Source of the DNA: Symbiodinium natans
Lineage: Eukaryota; Sar; Dinophyceae; Suessiales; Symbiodiniaceae
Direction: 5' to 3'
Length of the DNA stretch: 64,000 bases
Assembly: GCA_905221605.1 (NCBI GenBank)
Contig: CAJNDS010002080.1
Location: 186,001 to 250,000, forward strand
Of the stretch, positions 44,686-55,768 are shown piece after piece. Every line of letters starts with the position of its first letter. Position 1 is the stretch's first letter. Below the pieces are notes generated by a model. That model saw only the letters and a list, made by a program, of their open reading frames with translations, searched no databases and was not told where the DNA came from. Made by a program: the position numbers and the translations under genes.

Positions 44686-45610
44686 CTCACAGCAACCGAC
44701 AGCGTGTATGTGTTGAGACTAGGTGAGGGTGTTGTTGGATTTGTGAGATTCACTTTGTGGTAAGCGCGAAGGGTTCAGACTCTCTCATCAACGAGTGTAC
44801 GTAGTGGCTTAAGGTTTCAGTGTTGAGGTTCAGGGTTTCAGTTTCAGCTGGGCGCCCACATCGGGACTTGCAGCGTCGGCAGGGGGGTGGGGGGCCCATG
44901 AGGCCCTAGACCCATCTAAACCCAAAGCCCTGCAAACCCAAGCCCAGAGAAGCCGTTGCGAAGCGACGTCAAATCCTGAACCAGGGTTTAACTTTTGTGG
45001 CTTAGGGTAACAGCCCGCAAAAAGCAAAACACATCTGGTTTGAGGCTTTTGCTTGGCAGCATATTCCTATAAGGGTACCCTTTTGGTGTTGGCTACTGTT
45101 CGAAAGGAACCCGAAACCCAACAAGGGCAAACGGGTACCACTGGGCTGTCAAGCCTGTGAACTGGAAATTCCGGACCCTAAACCCTAAACCCTAAACCCT
45201 AAACCCTAAACACTAAACCCTAAACCCTAAACCCTAAACCGGGTTTAGGCTTTCGGGTCCAGAGATCCATATGGTAAGGGATGGGAGCGCTGTGTTTAGG
45301 GTGCACAGGGTGTATAGGGTTTAGGCTTTGGGGTGTGGGGTTTAGGGTTTACGATCTAGGCTTTAAGCTTTATGGGGTTTGGGGCGAAGGATTGATATAG
45401 GGGTTAAGGCTTTTGCAAAAGCGACCGCTGTTAGGAGCTGCAAAACACAAAACCCCGCACGCTTTTCAAATCATCCTAACGACCTCAAACACCCAGACCC
45501 CGAAGCCCAAACCCCAGAATCGTGATTTAGGGTTTAGGGTTCAGGGTTTGGGGTTTAGGGTTTAGGGTTTAGGGTTTAGGGTTGCCTAAATGGTCCATAG
45601 GGTTTACTGT

Positions 45611-45694
45611 CTACTTAGAAAGCAGCCCCGGCCACTCCGAACCCAACTTGGCAATGGAGGGTGTACTACCCCACGAGATACGGGCGTCGGGTAC
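45611..45694 (-). CDS. Exon candidate, unknown protein
   Basis: Strong acceptor (AGCTATTTTGTTGCTTAG), then VPDARISWGSTPSIAKLG, SEWPGLLSK and TAG, or an earlier donor at GTAGTA after ISWG. It could be a terminal exon. Unrecognised. Confidence 0.45.
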   Translation of the reverse strand, partial: VPDARISWGSTPSIAKLGSEWPGLLSK

Positions 45695-45796
45695 CTAAGC
45701 AACAAAATAGCTGGAAGCCCCTAAACCCTAAACCCGAAACCCTAAACCCTAAACCCTAAACCCTAAACCCCCAATCCCAAACCCTGAACCCTGAAC

Positions 45797-45905
45797 CCTG
45801 CCCAAAATATTCATTCACCCTGGCTCCAGAAGTGAGAAACTCCACCAAGTCCCCTTTACAACCCCTTAAAAAGGTTGCGCCAAGACGGCACCCCGGCCAT
45901 TCATG
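45797..45905 (-). CDS. Exon candidate, unknown protein (36 codons)
   Basis: After CCCTACTAG the minus strand reads HEWPGCRLGATFLRGCKGD, LVEFLTSGARVNEYFGQ, then G|GTTCAGGG. The composition is convincing. C-strand repeats flank one side. Confidence 0.5.
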
Positions 45906-46164
45906 CTAGTAGGGTTTCTTACGTACCTGAACTTGGGTTAAAAGTACTAACCCCAAACCCAAAACCCTCAACCCTCAACCCTCAACCCTAAACCCTAAAC
46001 CCTAAACCCTCAACCCTCAACCCTAAACTCTCCCTATAAGTTCGACTCATAGGTGCCCCATGAACCTCCAAGTACTCCGACACATTCCCCAAACATGAAC
46101 CCTGAGCGCAGTATAACCCCCTATAAAACTTCTTGGGGGTTTAGGGTTTAGGGTTTAGGGTTTA

Positions 46165-46290
46165 GGGTTTCGGATTTAGCCCTTACATATACACCGCGAC
46201 GGTCACTCTGCAAGTGAAGCGGAGGAGACAACTTGTGACCAATGGCGGTTCGCATACAGGCAACGACTACACTGTACTTCCCCGATACAC
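46165..46290 (-). CDS. Exon candidate, unknown protein
   Basis: Minus frame LGVSGKYSVVVACMRTAI, GHKLSPPLHLQSDRRGVYV, RAKSE, ending in the tract. An alternative within it has acceptor CTCCGCTTCACTTGCAG, SDRRGVY and donor GTAAGG. Confidence 0.4.
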
Positions 46291-46616
46291 CTAGGTATTG
46301 GGGTGCAGGGCTTAAAATTTGGGGGCTCACAGGGTTGGGGCTTAGGGCTTGACACCTAGTATTACCTGATAATTATATAATCCCTATATACCTAAGTAGC
46401 CCGTACATAACCCCTAAAGAGCCCCTATAAGGTCCCTTATAAGGGTCCCTCCTTTCAAGGGACTACCGACCTACCTTGGGCTTTGAAGGTTGCGCAGCCC
46501 TTTGGCTAGGATGCTCAGTAACCCAGGATTAAAATGGGTACCCTTTTTGCTTAAAGGGGTTTATAAGGGAACCTAACCCCCCCAAAAAAGGGAATGAGGG
46601 CACTACTGGGCATCCT

Positions 46617-46848
46617 AGTTGGGTTTTGGGGGACCCCCTTCTTACAGATCCTTAAGGCAGTATAAGGGCCATAGTTAGGAGTATATAAAAGGGGACAGCG
46701 CATCCTGAAGCACGGTTTAGGGTTTAGGGTTTAGGGTTTAGGGTTTAGGGTTTAGGGATTAGGGATTAGGGATTAGGGATTAGGGTTTGGGGTTTGGGGT
46801 TTAGGGTTTAGGGGTACAACCTTAAGGGTACGAGTCTTCATCGCTTGA
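46617..46848. repeat. Family H element split by a telomere-type tract
   Basis: GGTTTTGGGGGACC ... TATAAGGGCCATAGTTAGGA, then a TTTAGGG/GGGATTA tract at about 46714-46814. It resumes as CAACCTTAAGGGTACGAGTC then TTCATC, as in the uninterrupted 25273 copy. Confidence 0.6.
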
Positions 46849-46905
46849 GCAATGCCGCAAAGCAGCCAACAGCACTTGCGAAGAATCCAACACGCTCTTG
46901 GCATC
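46832..46905 (-). CDS. Exon candidate, unknown protein
   Basis: Acceptor TAGCACCCCACCAG, then DAKSVLDSSQVLLAALRH, CSSDED, and donor CTC|GTACCC. The last codons overlap the family H repeat. Unrecognised. Confidence 0.45.
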
Positions 46906-47277
46906 CTGGTGGGGTGCTAAACCCTAAACCCTAAACCCTAAACCCTAAACTCTAATCCCTAAACCCTAAAGTGCATTAACGGCCTAGGAATCCGAACCCT
47001 GGCTTGGCCTGAGAAAAAAAGCATACCCCTACCCCCAAACCCTAAACCTCATAAGGGCTATATAGGGTTTAGGGTTTAGGGTTTAGGGTTTCGGGTTTAG
47101 GGTTTAGGGTTTAGGGTTTAGGGTTTCCTATATGCTTGCGTGACACCTTCATTTCTAACCCTAGCGATGTCTCTCTTATGTTTCTGCCTTTTCTTGGGGG
47201 GACGATACTTCCAAAACTTTGCGTCCTAAAACCCTAAACCCTGAACCCTAAACTGGGGCGGGGGGGGGGGGGTAAGC

Positions 47278-47337
47278 AAACGGAAGCTGCTCGGAGAAGC
47301 AGGGGTGCATCACGGTGGCGAGGGCTCGTGTAAAATG
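47278..47337 (-). CDS. Exon candidate, unknown protein
   Basis: After CCGAACGAG the minus strand reads HFTRALATVMHPCFSEQLPF, then GC-type donor GCTTACC and a C run. 20 codons in phase 0. Confidence 0.45.
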
Positions 47338-47341
47338 CTCG

Positions 47342-47645
47342 TTCGGTTTAGGGGTTTAGGGGTTTAGGGGTTTAGGGGTTTAGCGGTTTAGGGGTTTAGG
47401 GGTTTAGGGGTTTAGGGGTTTAGGGGTTTAGCGGTTTAGGGGTTTAGGGGTTTAGGGGTTTAGGGGTTTAGGGGTTTAGGGGTTTAGGGGTTTAGGGGTT
47501 TAGGGGTTTAGGGGTTAGGGTTTAGGGCTTAGGGTGTAGGGTGTAGGGTTTAGGGTTTAGGGTGTAGGGTTTAGGGTTTAGGGTTTAGGGTGTAGGGTTT
47601 AGGGTGTAGGGTTTAGGGTTTAGGGTGTAGGTGTTGAGGGTTGAG
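47342..47645. repeat. (TTTAGGGG)n 8-mer array grading into TTTAGGG/TGTAGGG
   Basis: About 22 TTTAGGGG units, two with TTTAGCGG at a regular spacing of five to six units, then 7-mers. The higher-order spacing implies block duplication. Confidence 0.95.
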
Positions 47646-48020
47646 GGTGTAGGGCCAAGCTCAATAAACTATGAACCCTAAACCCCGAACCCGAAGAGCC
47701 TCATTCAGACTACGGGGAACAGTTAAGGCTGGAGATTTAAGGGCGCTTCCCTAAACCCTGAACCCTAAACCCTAAACCCTTATATGGTATAGATACAGAG
47801 CGAGTCTAAGTCCTCTTATGAACCCTGCATTTCAACCAAAGACATGTAAGCCTTAAGGCAAGGAACTCTAGGGGTTTAATGGTTAGGGCTTAGGGTTTAG
47901 GGTAAACGCCCAAAACCCTAAACCCTAATCCCTAAACACCCTAAACCCCGAAGGAGCTAAACACCGAAACTGTTTTAAACCCCAAAGAAGCAGCCACCAC
48001 CGCAAACTCAAAGAGTTCCC

Positions 48021-48120
48021 CTATTACTTGCTTAAGAAGCCTGAAAAACCATGAAACACACTTCCTTACAAAGGTTGTGATGATTATCTTCTAATTTTTG
48101 GTGTTCTTACGCAAATAGTA
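48021..48120. mobile_element. MITE-like palindrome, family F, complete copy
   Basis: CTATTACTTGCTTAAGAA at the left, TTCTTACGCAAATAGTA at the right. 100 bp, AT-rich centre. Confidence 0.65.
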
Positions 48121-48199
48121 CTATCTAAACCCTAAACCCTAAACCAATAACGGGGGCTCTTAAGCCGATACCCTAAACCCTAAACCCTAAACCCTAAAC

Positions 48200-48268
48200 C
48201 CTAAGTAGCCCCATGCCTGCCCGTTGAGAGCGTCGATGAAGGTTGCCACAGCTGGCGCGACGGAACTC
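48200..48268 (-). CDS. Exon candidate, unknown protein
   Basis: After AAGCCCAAAG the minus strand reads SSVAPAVATFIDALNGQAW then GYL, and TTAGG|GTTTAGGG follows. 22 codons of convincing composition. Confidence 0.5.
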
Positions 48269-48953
48269 CTTTGGGCTTCAGGGCTTGTTTTAGGGGTTTA
48301 GGGTTTAGGGCTTCAGGCTTAGGGTTTAGGGTTTAGGGCTTAAGGTTTTGGGTTTAGGTCCGAGAACGTGGAAGAACTGAGGGTTGCGGTCCGAGACATA
48401 ACATACCCAGAAGGCCCGCATATCTTACATTGGTGTCTTTGAGATCCCCAAAAACACCATGATCCTGGCAGTTATTGGGCCGTAAACGCAGGGCATTTGA
48501 TCCAGAACCCTAAGCCCCAAAACCCCCAAAACCCCAAAAAAAACAAATCCCCCGAAACCCCACACCCAACACCCCAAAACTCTAAACACCCAGGGTCTAG
48601 GGTCTAGGGACGACCATTGGGTTGATCTAGGGCTTTATACCTTACTTCTCCAATCATTCCGGGTACGAATGTGATGCTTCTAAACCCAAAGCCCCTCAAC
48701 CTAGGCTTCGAACCTCAGAAGCTTCAGGTTCGGGGTTAGAGGGTTTAGAGTTTAGGGTTTAGGGTTTAGGGTTTAGGGTGTAGAGTTTAGGGCTTGTTTG
48801 GGGTTTAGAGGCCCTAGAGACAGGGTTTGGAGGACTTCGGGTTGAAGGGGTTGGGGGTTCGAGGGTTTAGGGGTTCAGGAGGCTAGGGCGAGGGGGAAGT
48901 TCCCAGGTTTTGGGGCATTTAAGGGCTGAGGACTTTGGAAAGGGGTTGCGGAC

Positions 48954-49028
48954 CGCGCAGTCAAAACGGGCCAAGCAAAAAGTTGCCCAAGCCGGTGGCA
49001 GTTGCCATCATCATCCAGCCACCACACC
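48954..49028 (-). CDS. Exon candidate, unknown protein
   Basis: Acceptor GTGTGGGTTTTCAG, then VWWLDDDGNCHRLGQLFA, WPVLTA, and donor G|GTCCGC. The frame stays open further (RSATPFQSPQPLNAPKPG), so the exon may be longer. Unrecognised. Confidence 0.45.
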
Positions 49029-49244
49029 CTGAAAACCCACACATTTAGAGACTCACCTGCAAGCCTGCAACGGAAGGCCTTAAGGGGAACTAAGCCCGAA
49101 ACCCGAAACACTCACCAGGGCTTAGGAAACCCCACTCAACAGGGCATGGGACTTGAGGCCTGGAATGCAGGTCTTATAGGGGGTCGGGGAAAGTAAACCG
49201 GGTTTAGGGTTTAGGGTTAAGGGTTTAGAGTTTAGGGTTTAGGG

Positions 49245-49316
49245 TCAACTTGCGCCCGGCGTCCGCACGTCATCTAGGATTTGCTGAGTCATGGGGGCAG
49301 GCACGCTCCTGGCCAT
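49245..49316 (-). CDS. Short ORF/exon candidate
   Basis: ATG then ARSVPAPMTQQILDDVRTP, GAS and TGA. It fills the block between two tracts. It could be a first exon or an internal one. Confidence 0.4.
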   Translation of the reverse strand: MARSVPAPMTQQILDDVRTPGAS

Positions 49317-49421
49317 CACCCCGGATCGAGGGTGTTAGGGTTTTAGGGATTTTTTAGGGGTTGAGGGATTTAGGGTTTAGGGCTTTAGGGTTTTAGTTGT
49401 GAGTGTCAGGGTTTTAGGGTT

Positions 49422-49453
49422 TTTTTTTTTTTTTTTGGGGGGGGGGGGGGGGG
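49422..49453. repeat. T run joined to G run
   Basis: About 16 T followed by about 17 G. The same T-run/G-run junction occurs at 23983-24017 and its complement (C run/A run) at 13077-13112, 59050-59064, 62450-62476 and 63971-64000. Confidence 0.9.
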
Positions 49454-50270
49454 TTGAGGGATTTCGAGTTTTGGGCTTTAGGGGTTTAGTTGTGAGAAAA
49501 GGTCGGGCGGAGGGTAAGCAGGTGTGGGGTGTAGGACTTCGGGGTTTTAAGTGCAGATTCTCGGGCTTCAGAGGTCAGAGTTGGAGACTGTGAGTTGAGA
49601 CTTGAAGGCCTTGGGCATTCAGAACGTAGGCTTTCGGATTCCTAGTTCCCATTCGTAGGTTTTAAGGTTTAAGGGCTTGAATGCACGAGTCGCTGAGCGA
49701 TGAATGCTCATCATATTCTTGGAGAGAGATCCAGGACTCAGAGGTGTTTCAAGCACAAGCTTAAACAACCGTACACGGCATCAGGAGGAATGGTTCCCAA
49801 TAAGCCCTAAACCCTAAACCCTAAAAGCCTAAAGCCTAAAGCCTAAAGCCTAAAGCCTAAAGCCTAAACCCTAAACCCTAAACCCCCAAGCCTAAACCCT
49901 AAACCCTAAACCCTAAACCCTAAACCCTAGAAGCCTAAACCCTAAACCCAAAACCCCCAAAGCCTAAATCGCCGCTGGGCGGAAAAAGGACCACTCCAAA
50001 ACCCAAAGGCCAAAGACCCAGGAAGTCTCAACCCTAAACCCTAAACCCTAAACCCTAAACCCTAAACCCTGACGAGCCCTGAGACCCCCTCTCCAACACC
50101 CAACCTGAAGCCCACCTTACCGGGCCCTAAACGCAGAGCCCCAGCCCTAAACCCTCAACCCTAAACCCGAAACCCTAAACCCTAAACCCGAGACCCGAAT
50201 CCAAAACCCTAAACCCTAAACCCTAAACCCTAAACCTTAAACCCTAAACCCTAAACCCTAAACCCGACTT

Positions 50271-50327
50271 TCAAAGCCCAGGATGCGGGAGTCGGCTGCC
50301 GAACTTGAGGTTCCTGAGGGCGAACTC
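50271..50327 (-). CDS. Exon candidate, unknown protein
   Basis: After TTTGATCGGAG the minus strand reads EFALRNLKFGSRLPHPGL then TGA; a GC donor is possible just before. 18 codons. Confidence 0.35.
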   Translation of the reverse strand, partial: EFALRNLKFGSRLPHPGL

Positions 50328-50339
50328 CTCCGATCAAAG

Positions 50340-51370
50340 AGGGTTCGAGGGTTTAGGGCCTAGGTGGGTTTAGGGTTTAGGGTTTAGGGTTTAGGGTGTA
50401 GGGTTTAGGGTTTAGGGTTCAGGGTTCAGGGTTTAGGGTTTAGGGCTTAGGTGGGTTTAGGTTTTATAGGGCTTAGGTGGGTTTAGGGGTTAGGGTTTAG
50501 GGTTTAGGGCTTAGGTGGGTTTAGGGTGTAGGGTTTGAAGGATTAGGGTTTGAGGGTTTGAGGGTTTGAGGGCTTTGAGAGCTTTGAGGGCTTTGAAGGC
50601 TTTGAGTTTGAGGGCTTTGAGGGGTTAGGGTTGAGGGTTTGGCTGGGTTTGAGGTTTTAGGGTTTTGAGGGGTTTAGGGTTGAGGGTTTGAGGGTACAGG
50701 GTTTTGAGGGTTTGAGGGTTTGGGGTTGAGGGTTGAGGGTTGAGGGCTGGAGGGTTGAGGGTATAGGGTTCTGACGGTTTGAGGGTTTAGGCTTTGAGGG
50801 TTCAGGGTACAGAGGTTTAGGCTTGAGGGTTTACTAGTTCATGGTTGGGATAGTCGTAAAAAAATATTAAGTTCTGTTCCGTATTGAGTTTGAGTAGCCT
50901 TGATAATGTAAATGTTGCCCACTATGACAAAGGTTTAGGGTTTGAGGGTTTAAGGGTCTGAAGGTCTAGGGTGTTTGACGTCTTACGGTTTGAGGCTTGA
51001 GGGTTCAGGGTTGAGGGTTTGAGGGTTCGAGGGTTGGCGGGTTTGAGGGTTTGAGGCTCGGGTGTGAGGGTTTGAGGCTCTTAATCGGAGTTATAGAGTT
51101 TAGGGTGTAGAACTGTATAAGGATTTAAGGATGGGGCTTAGATTTCAGGATTTCGGGTTGCCCTAACCTCGAGGGGTTTAGGGTTTAGGGTTCGAAGGTT
51201 TGGGCTTGAGGGTTTAGGGTTTGAGGGTTGAGGTAATAGTGTTTATCGGTTTTCACTAGGTCTTAAAAGGGCTTAGAAGATTAGGGTGTAGGGATTTACG
51301 GTTTCAGGCCTGAGGGCTTTAAACTCAGGGTTTGAGGTCAAGGGTTAAGGTGTTCAGGTTTCAGGACGCT
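50340..51370. repeat. Diverged GGGTTTGAG / GGGTTTAGG field with embedded family E copy
   Basis: Long stretch of 7- to 9-mers drifting from TTTAGGG to GGGTTTGAG and GGCTTTGAG. The family E element (50838-50932) interrupts it. No coding block was found. Confidence 0.8.
50838..50932. repeat. Dispersed repeat family E, copy E2
   Basis: TTCATGGTTGGGATAGTCG ... GAGTTTGAGTAGCCTTGATA ... GCCCACTATGACAAAGG; pairs with 37311-37406. Confidence 0.65.
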
Positions 51371-51658
51371 AGGCCCATCAGTCTACAAATAAGGATTCAG
51401 GTTTAGCCCTAAACCCCAAACCCTAAACCCTAAACCCTAAACCCTAAACCCTAAACCCATTGGCGGCTTCTTGGGCTGCACTCGTTGTATCCCTAAACCC
51501 CAGAACCCCCAAACGCCCCAAAATTCCCTTCAACTCGAAAGTCCTACACCAAAAAAACCGTAGACACCCTACACACCCTACACACCCTACGCACCTTAAA
51601 ACCCTAAACCCTAAACCCTAAACCCTAAACCCTAAACCCTAAACCCTAAACCCTAAAC

Positions 51659-51744
51659 CTGTTCAGCCCAGGGGGCGATATTGACTTTCGTCTGCGCCAG
51701 GTCCAGGGATGTGCCGTTGCTTTCCTGGGCCTTGATCCAGTCAC
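51659..51744 (-). CDS. Exon candidate, unknown protein (28 codons)
   Basis: After AAACCCTCGAG the minus strand reads DWIKAQESNGTSLDLAQT, KVNIAPWAEQ, then CAG|GTTTAGGG. A consensus-like donor is thus formed directly by the first telomere-type unit. Composition is clearly protein-like; no family recognised. Confidence 0.55.
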
Positions 51745-51867
51745 CTCGAGGGTTTAGGGTTTAGGGTTTAGGGTTTGGGGTTTGGGGTTTGGGGTTTAGG
51801 GTTTAGGGTTTTGGGTTTAGGGTCTAGGTTTCATACTTGGAGGTTCATGGTACTTATGAACCAATTA

Positions 51868-51962
51868 TAACTGCACGCGTAACTGTATTATAACTGTACT
51901 TATAACCATGTAAGGGCACTTATGGGGCTGATATGTGGGTTATCAGTACAGTTATAATTGGG
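51868..51962. mobile_element. MITE-like palindrome, family N
   Basis: CCAATTATAACTG at the left, CAGTTATAATTGG at the right, with inner TTATAACTGTACTTATAACC. 95 bp. Confidence 0.6.
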
Positions 51963-52440
51963 GTTCAGGGTTTGCACGGTTTATAGGGTTTACGGCGTTT
52001 TAGGTTTGCTTAGGCTTGTTAGGCTTCTGTAAGGTTTGTAGGTTTTGTAGGGTTTATGGGGGTTGTAGGGCTTACAGGGTTTATGGAGTTTATAGGGTTT
52101 ATAGGCTTCGTGGGGTGTGTAAGGTTCATAGGGTTTACAGGGTTTAGGGTCGTATGGAGCTGCGGATAACGACGTGCAGCGAAGCAGCATGGGCATGCCT
52201 TATGGTCACTAAACCTGCTTTTCAGGCTTAGCAAGACGCGGCCCCCGTATTTGACAGTTCCCTTCAGGGCGTGGGTTTAGGCTTCGGGTAATCAAAATGA
52301 TAAAGGGCCCAGCCCTAAACCCTAAACCCTAAACCCTAAACACTATAAACCCTAAACGCGTATAACCTGAGGTTTAGGGTGTTGGCGGGTCTCGACAACG
52401 GTCTCCCAATGTGTCGGGGGCATTTACATTCAGGGTTTGG

Positions 52441-52462
52441 TTGTGTGTGTGTGTGTGTGTGT
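52441..52462. repeat. (TG)n microsatellite
   Basis: About ten TG units. Confidence 0.9.
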
Positions 52463-52538
52463 TTGCGTTGGTTGGGTTTTGGGCGTAGGATTTGGATTTG
52501 GACCCTAAACCCTAAACCCTAAACCCCAAACCCTAAAC

Positions 52539-52592
52539 CTGAAAGACTTTTGAGGGCTTCGGGCTTTGGCGTCCTGCACGGCCCTGAACCGC
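52539..52592 (-). CDS. Exon candidate, unknown protein
   Basis: Acceptor AATCCCACAAAGCAG, then AVQGRAGRQSPKPSKVFQ, 18 codons in phase 0, ending CAG|GTTTAGGG. Confidence 0.4.
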
Positions 52593-53097
52593 CTGCTTTG
52601 TGGGATTCTTGTGGTTGTCAGGTTTATGGTTTGGGGTGCAATGAGAACCCTAAACCCTAGGCCCCGTGCTACCGCCTCCACCCTAACCTACCCTAACCTC
52701 CCCCCCCCCCCCCCCCCCCGAACACAAAAAGAAGACCCCAAAAACCCTAAAGCCTAAAGCACTGTTGCCTGCAGCTTCCTGGCTCATGGATCGCATGTAT
52801 CCTGCCACCTGGGGTGCTTAAAGCAAAGGTTTAGGGTTTAGGGTTTAGGGTTTAGGGTTTCGGGTTTCGGGTTTCGGGTTTGGGGTTTAGGGTTTAGGGT
52901 TTAGGGTTTATGGTTTAGGGCTTATAGGGTTTAGGGCTTAAGGGTCCTGGGGTTCAAACTCCAGGTTCAAGAGCTTAGGGCTTAGGGTACTTCAGGGCTT
53001 CTTGGTCAACCAGCGAAGAAAGCGCAGAGCTTCGGAATTCCGCGACCGCCCACACTAGCCCCCCAACATTCAGAGGTACGGCCGGGCTTGGGCAACC

Positions 53098-53133
53098 TAC
53101 TTTGCTCCAGCGCGATTCCCGACCGTTTTGCGA
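53098..53133 (-). CDS. Micro-exon candidate
   Basis: After AGACCCGAAG the minus strand reads SQNGRESRWSK, then donor GTAGGT. A second acceptor-like GGAATTCCGAAG at about 53030 is followed by LRFLRWLTKKP and stop. Confidence 0.25.
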
Positions 53134-54187
53134 CTTCGGGTCTAGGATTTCGGGCTGAGGCTCTCGGGAACCCTACATACCCAAAACCCCAAAACCCAAA
53201 ACTGCAAGCTCCAAACCCGAAACCCTAATCTCGAAACCCTAAAGCCCTTTCAACAGCATGCAAACCAAGCCCCAAATGTGCTTGCGGCTAGCTGGGCGGT
53301 CAGTTCAGTTCCTTTTTGCTGGCCGCCCGCCCCTCCCCCCCCACCACCCCCACACCCCGGCCCTTTTCCGGGATCGAAACGATACTATGAGTATAGGGTT
53401 CTTAAGGGAGGAGGCTTCATGGTGGTGGTACCTAAAACCTTGACCCTAAACCCTGAACCCTATACCCTAAACCCCAAACCCCAAAGCCCTAGACCCTAAA
53501 CCCTCACTTAAGATCCCTCGAAGATACTCCCTATCAAGCCTGTAAACTCATAATCCCTACAAACCCTCTACACCCTATCAAGCCTGGAGCAGCCCAAAAT
53601 TAGGGTTTAGGGCTTAGGGGCCCTGACAAAGATCTGTTTTCGCCCCATACAAACCCTATACAGGCCGCACAACGAAAACCCAAGCCCTGTCAAAAACCCT
53701 ACAAAAAGCCTCATATGAGCCCTGAGAAGGGCTCTTATGTTATTCGGGCGTTTGGGCCCAAGGGCCTTCTTAAGCTTTTGGAGGTTCTCTTGGGCCGAAA
53801 AAAACAAGGCAACACCCTGAATACAAAACCCTAAACCCTAAACCCCTAAACCCTAAACCCCTAAACCCCGAAATACCCTAAACCCCTCAACCCCCTAAAC
53901 CCTAACCCCCTAAAACCCCTAAACCCCTAAAACCCCTAAAACCCCTAAACCCTCAAACCCCTAAACCACTAAAACCCTAAACCCCTAAGCCCTAAACCCT
54001 AAACCCCTATACGCCCAAACGCTAAACCCCTAAACCCCCTTATCCCCTAAACTACTATTTGCTTAAGTATTAAGAACCCCCAAAAAACATAAACCCATTG
54101 TAGCCCCAACAGCAAAGAAGACTAAAGATGCTTTAACGCCGGATGCGATGCTTTCATGTATTCTATATATATATATATATAGTTTCC

Positions 54188-54400
54188 AGGCTTTTGGGAA
54201 TTACAAAAGTTCACAAAGTCTCCGCTGCTGGGCAAAAACACTGCAAATCCCGCGCGGACCTGCGCGGACCCCTGGCTTTGTCGGAATTTAGCTCCAAGCA
54301 CCAAGCGCGGACCATGAAAAACTTCGACAAAACAAGCGCGGACCTCCGTCCGGGCTTTTGGGAATTACAAAAGTTAACAAAGAAACAAATACCCGCAAAC
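54188..54400. repeat. Repeat-rich leader to the 391-bp array
   Basis: GGCTTTTGGGAATTACAAAA occurs twice (about 54190 and 54353), with GCGCGGACC repeated five times between. ORFs on both strands run through the repeats and are not called genes. Confidence 0.6.
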
Positions 54401-54410
54401 CATGGAACAG

Positions 54411-55570
54411 CATAGCTTAGCATACTGTTTGCAAGGAAGACTTAGCATGCATCGCTGTTACACGTGTTGTATACCACCAGGCTAAGCCACTGTATGGGGG
54501 GAAAGGGGTTTCATTGCAGCGTGCTTTCAAATGTTTTGGGCCTCCGGAATCCGCTCCGGAACCTGCTCCGGAACCCGCTCCGGAACCCGCTCCGGAACCT
54601 GCTCCGGAACCCGCTCCGGAACCGGCTCCAGAACCTGCTCCGCAACCCGCTCCGGAACCCGCTCCGGAACCCGCTCCGGAACCCTCCGGAACCTGCTCCG
54701 GAACCCGCTCCGGAACCTGCTAGTCAAGGGCTGGAGACCCCATCGCTTCGCTGTTGGGGAAAAACACCACAAATCCCACAAACCATGGAACAGAGACCTT
54801 GCATAGCTTAGCATACTGTTTGCAAGGAAGACTTAGCATGCATCGCTGTTACACGTGTTGTATACCACCAGGCTAAGCCACTGTATGGGGGGAAAGGGGT
54901 TTCATTGCAGCGTGCTTTCAAATGTTTTGGGCCTCCGGAATCCGCTCCGGAACCTGCTCCGGAACCCGCTCCGGAACCCGCTCCGGAACCTGCTCCGGAA
55001 CCCGCTCCGGAACCGGCTCCAGAACCTGCTCCGCAACCCGCTCCGGAACCCGCTCCGGAACCCGCTCCGGAACCCTCCGGAACCTGCTCCGGAACCCGCT
55101 CCGGAACCTGCTAGTCAAGGGCTGGAGACCCCATCGCTTCGCTGTTGGGGAAAAACACCACAAATCCCACAAACCATGGAACAGAGACCTTGCATAGCTT
55201 AGCATACTGTTTGCAAGGAAGACTTAGCATGCATCGCTGTTACACGTGTTGTATACCACCAGGCTAAGCCACTGTATGGGGGGAAAGGGGTTTCATTGCA
55301 GCGTGCTTTCAAATGTTTTGGGCCTCCGGAATCCGCTCCGGAACCTGCTCCGGACCCGCTCCGGAACCCGCTCCGGAACCTGCTCCGGAACCCGCTCCGG
55401 AACCGGCTCCAGAACCTGCTCCGCAACCCGCTCCGGAACCCGCTCCGGAACCCGCTCCGGAACCCGCTCCGGAACCCTCCGGAACCTGCTCCGGAACCCG
55501 CTCCAGAACCTGCTCCGGAACCCGCTCCATTAGTCAAGGGCTGGAGACCCCATCGCTTCGCTGTTGGGGA
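54411..55570. repeat. Tandem array of three ~391-bp units with internal CCGGAACCYGCT minisatellite
   Basis: Units start near 54411, 54802 and 55193. Units 1 and 2 appear identical over the coding-length stretch; unit 3 has gains and losses of 12-mers. Each unit carries CATAGCTTAGCATACTGTTT, a block ending TTTCAAATGTTTTGGGCC, about 15 12-mers, and GGCTGGAGACCCCATCGCTT. Because 12 is divisible by 3, all frames give long repeats (PEPAPEPA, RNPLRNLL, GTCSGTRS). ORFs up to 127 aa result, with no other evidence of coding. Confidence 0.95.
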
Positions 55571-55703
55571 ACAAAAGAACAATCCTCATGTTACCCCTCT
55601 AAAGGAAGAACATTTTCTATTTTTTGCGGGTTCTTAAGCAATTGGTAGTAAACCCTAAACACTAAACCCTAAAGCCTAAACCCTAGACCCTAAACCCTAA
55701 AGC

Positions 55704-55768
55704 CTGCATTCCCCCCCTTCCGATCCAGGACAGCGACCTCAATGAGTCCCATCCACTCGTCGGCCTGG
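55704..55768 (-). CDS. Exon candidate, strand undecided
   Basis: Minus: after CCGCACGAAG, QADEWMGLIEVAVLDRKGG, NA, then GC-type donor CAG|GCTTTAGG. Plus: strong acceptor CCCCCCCTTCCGATCCAG, then DSDLNESHPLVGLASCGAS. The plus splice site is better, but the minus peptide is more protein-like. Confidence 0.4.

Noticed and set aside
54464-55648. PEPAPEPA / RNPLRNLL proteins
   Set aside because: They are explained by a 12-bp minisatellite that keeps several frames open on both strands equally.
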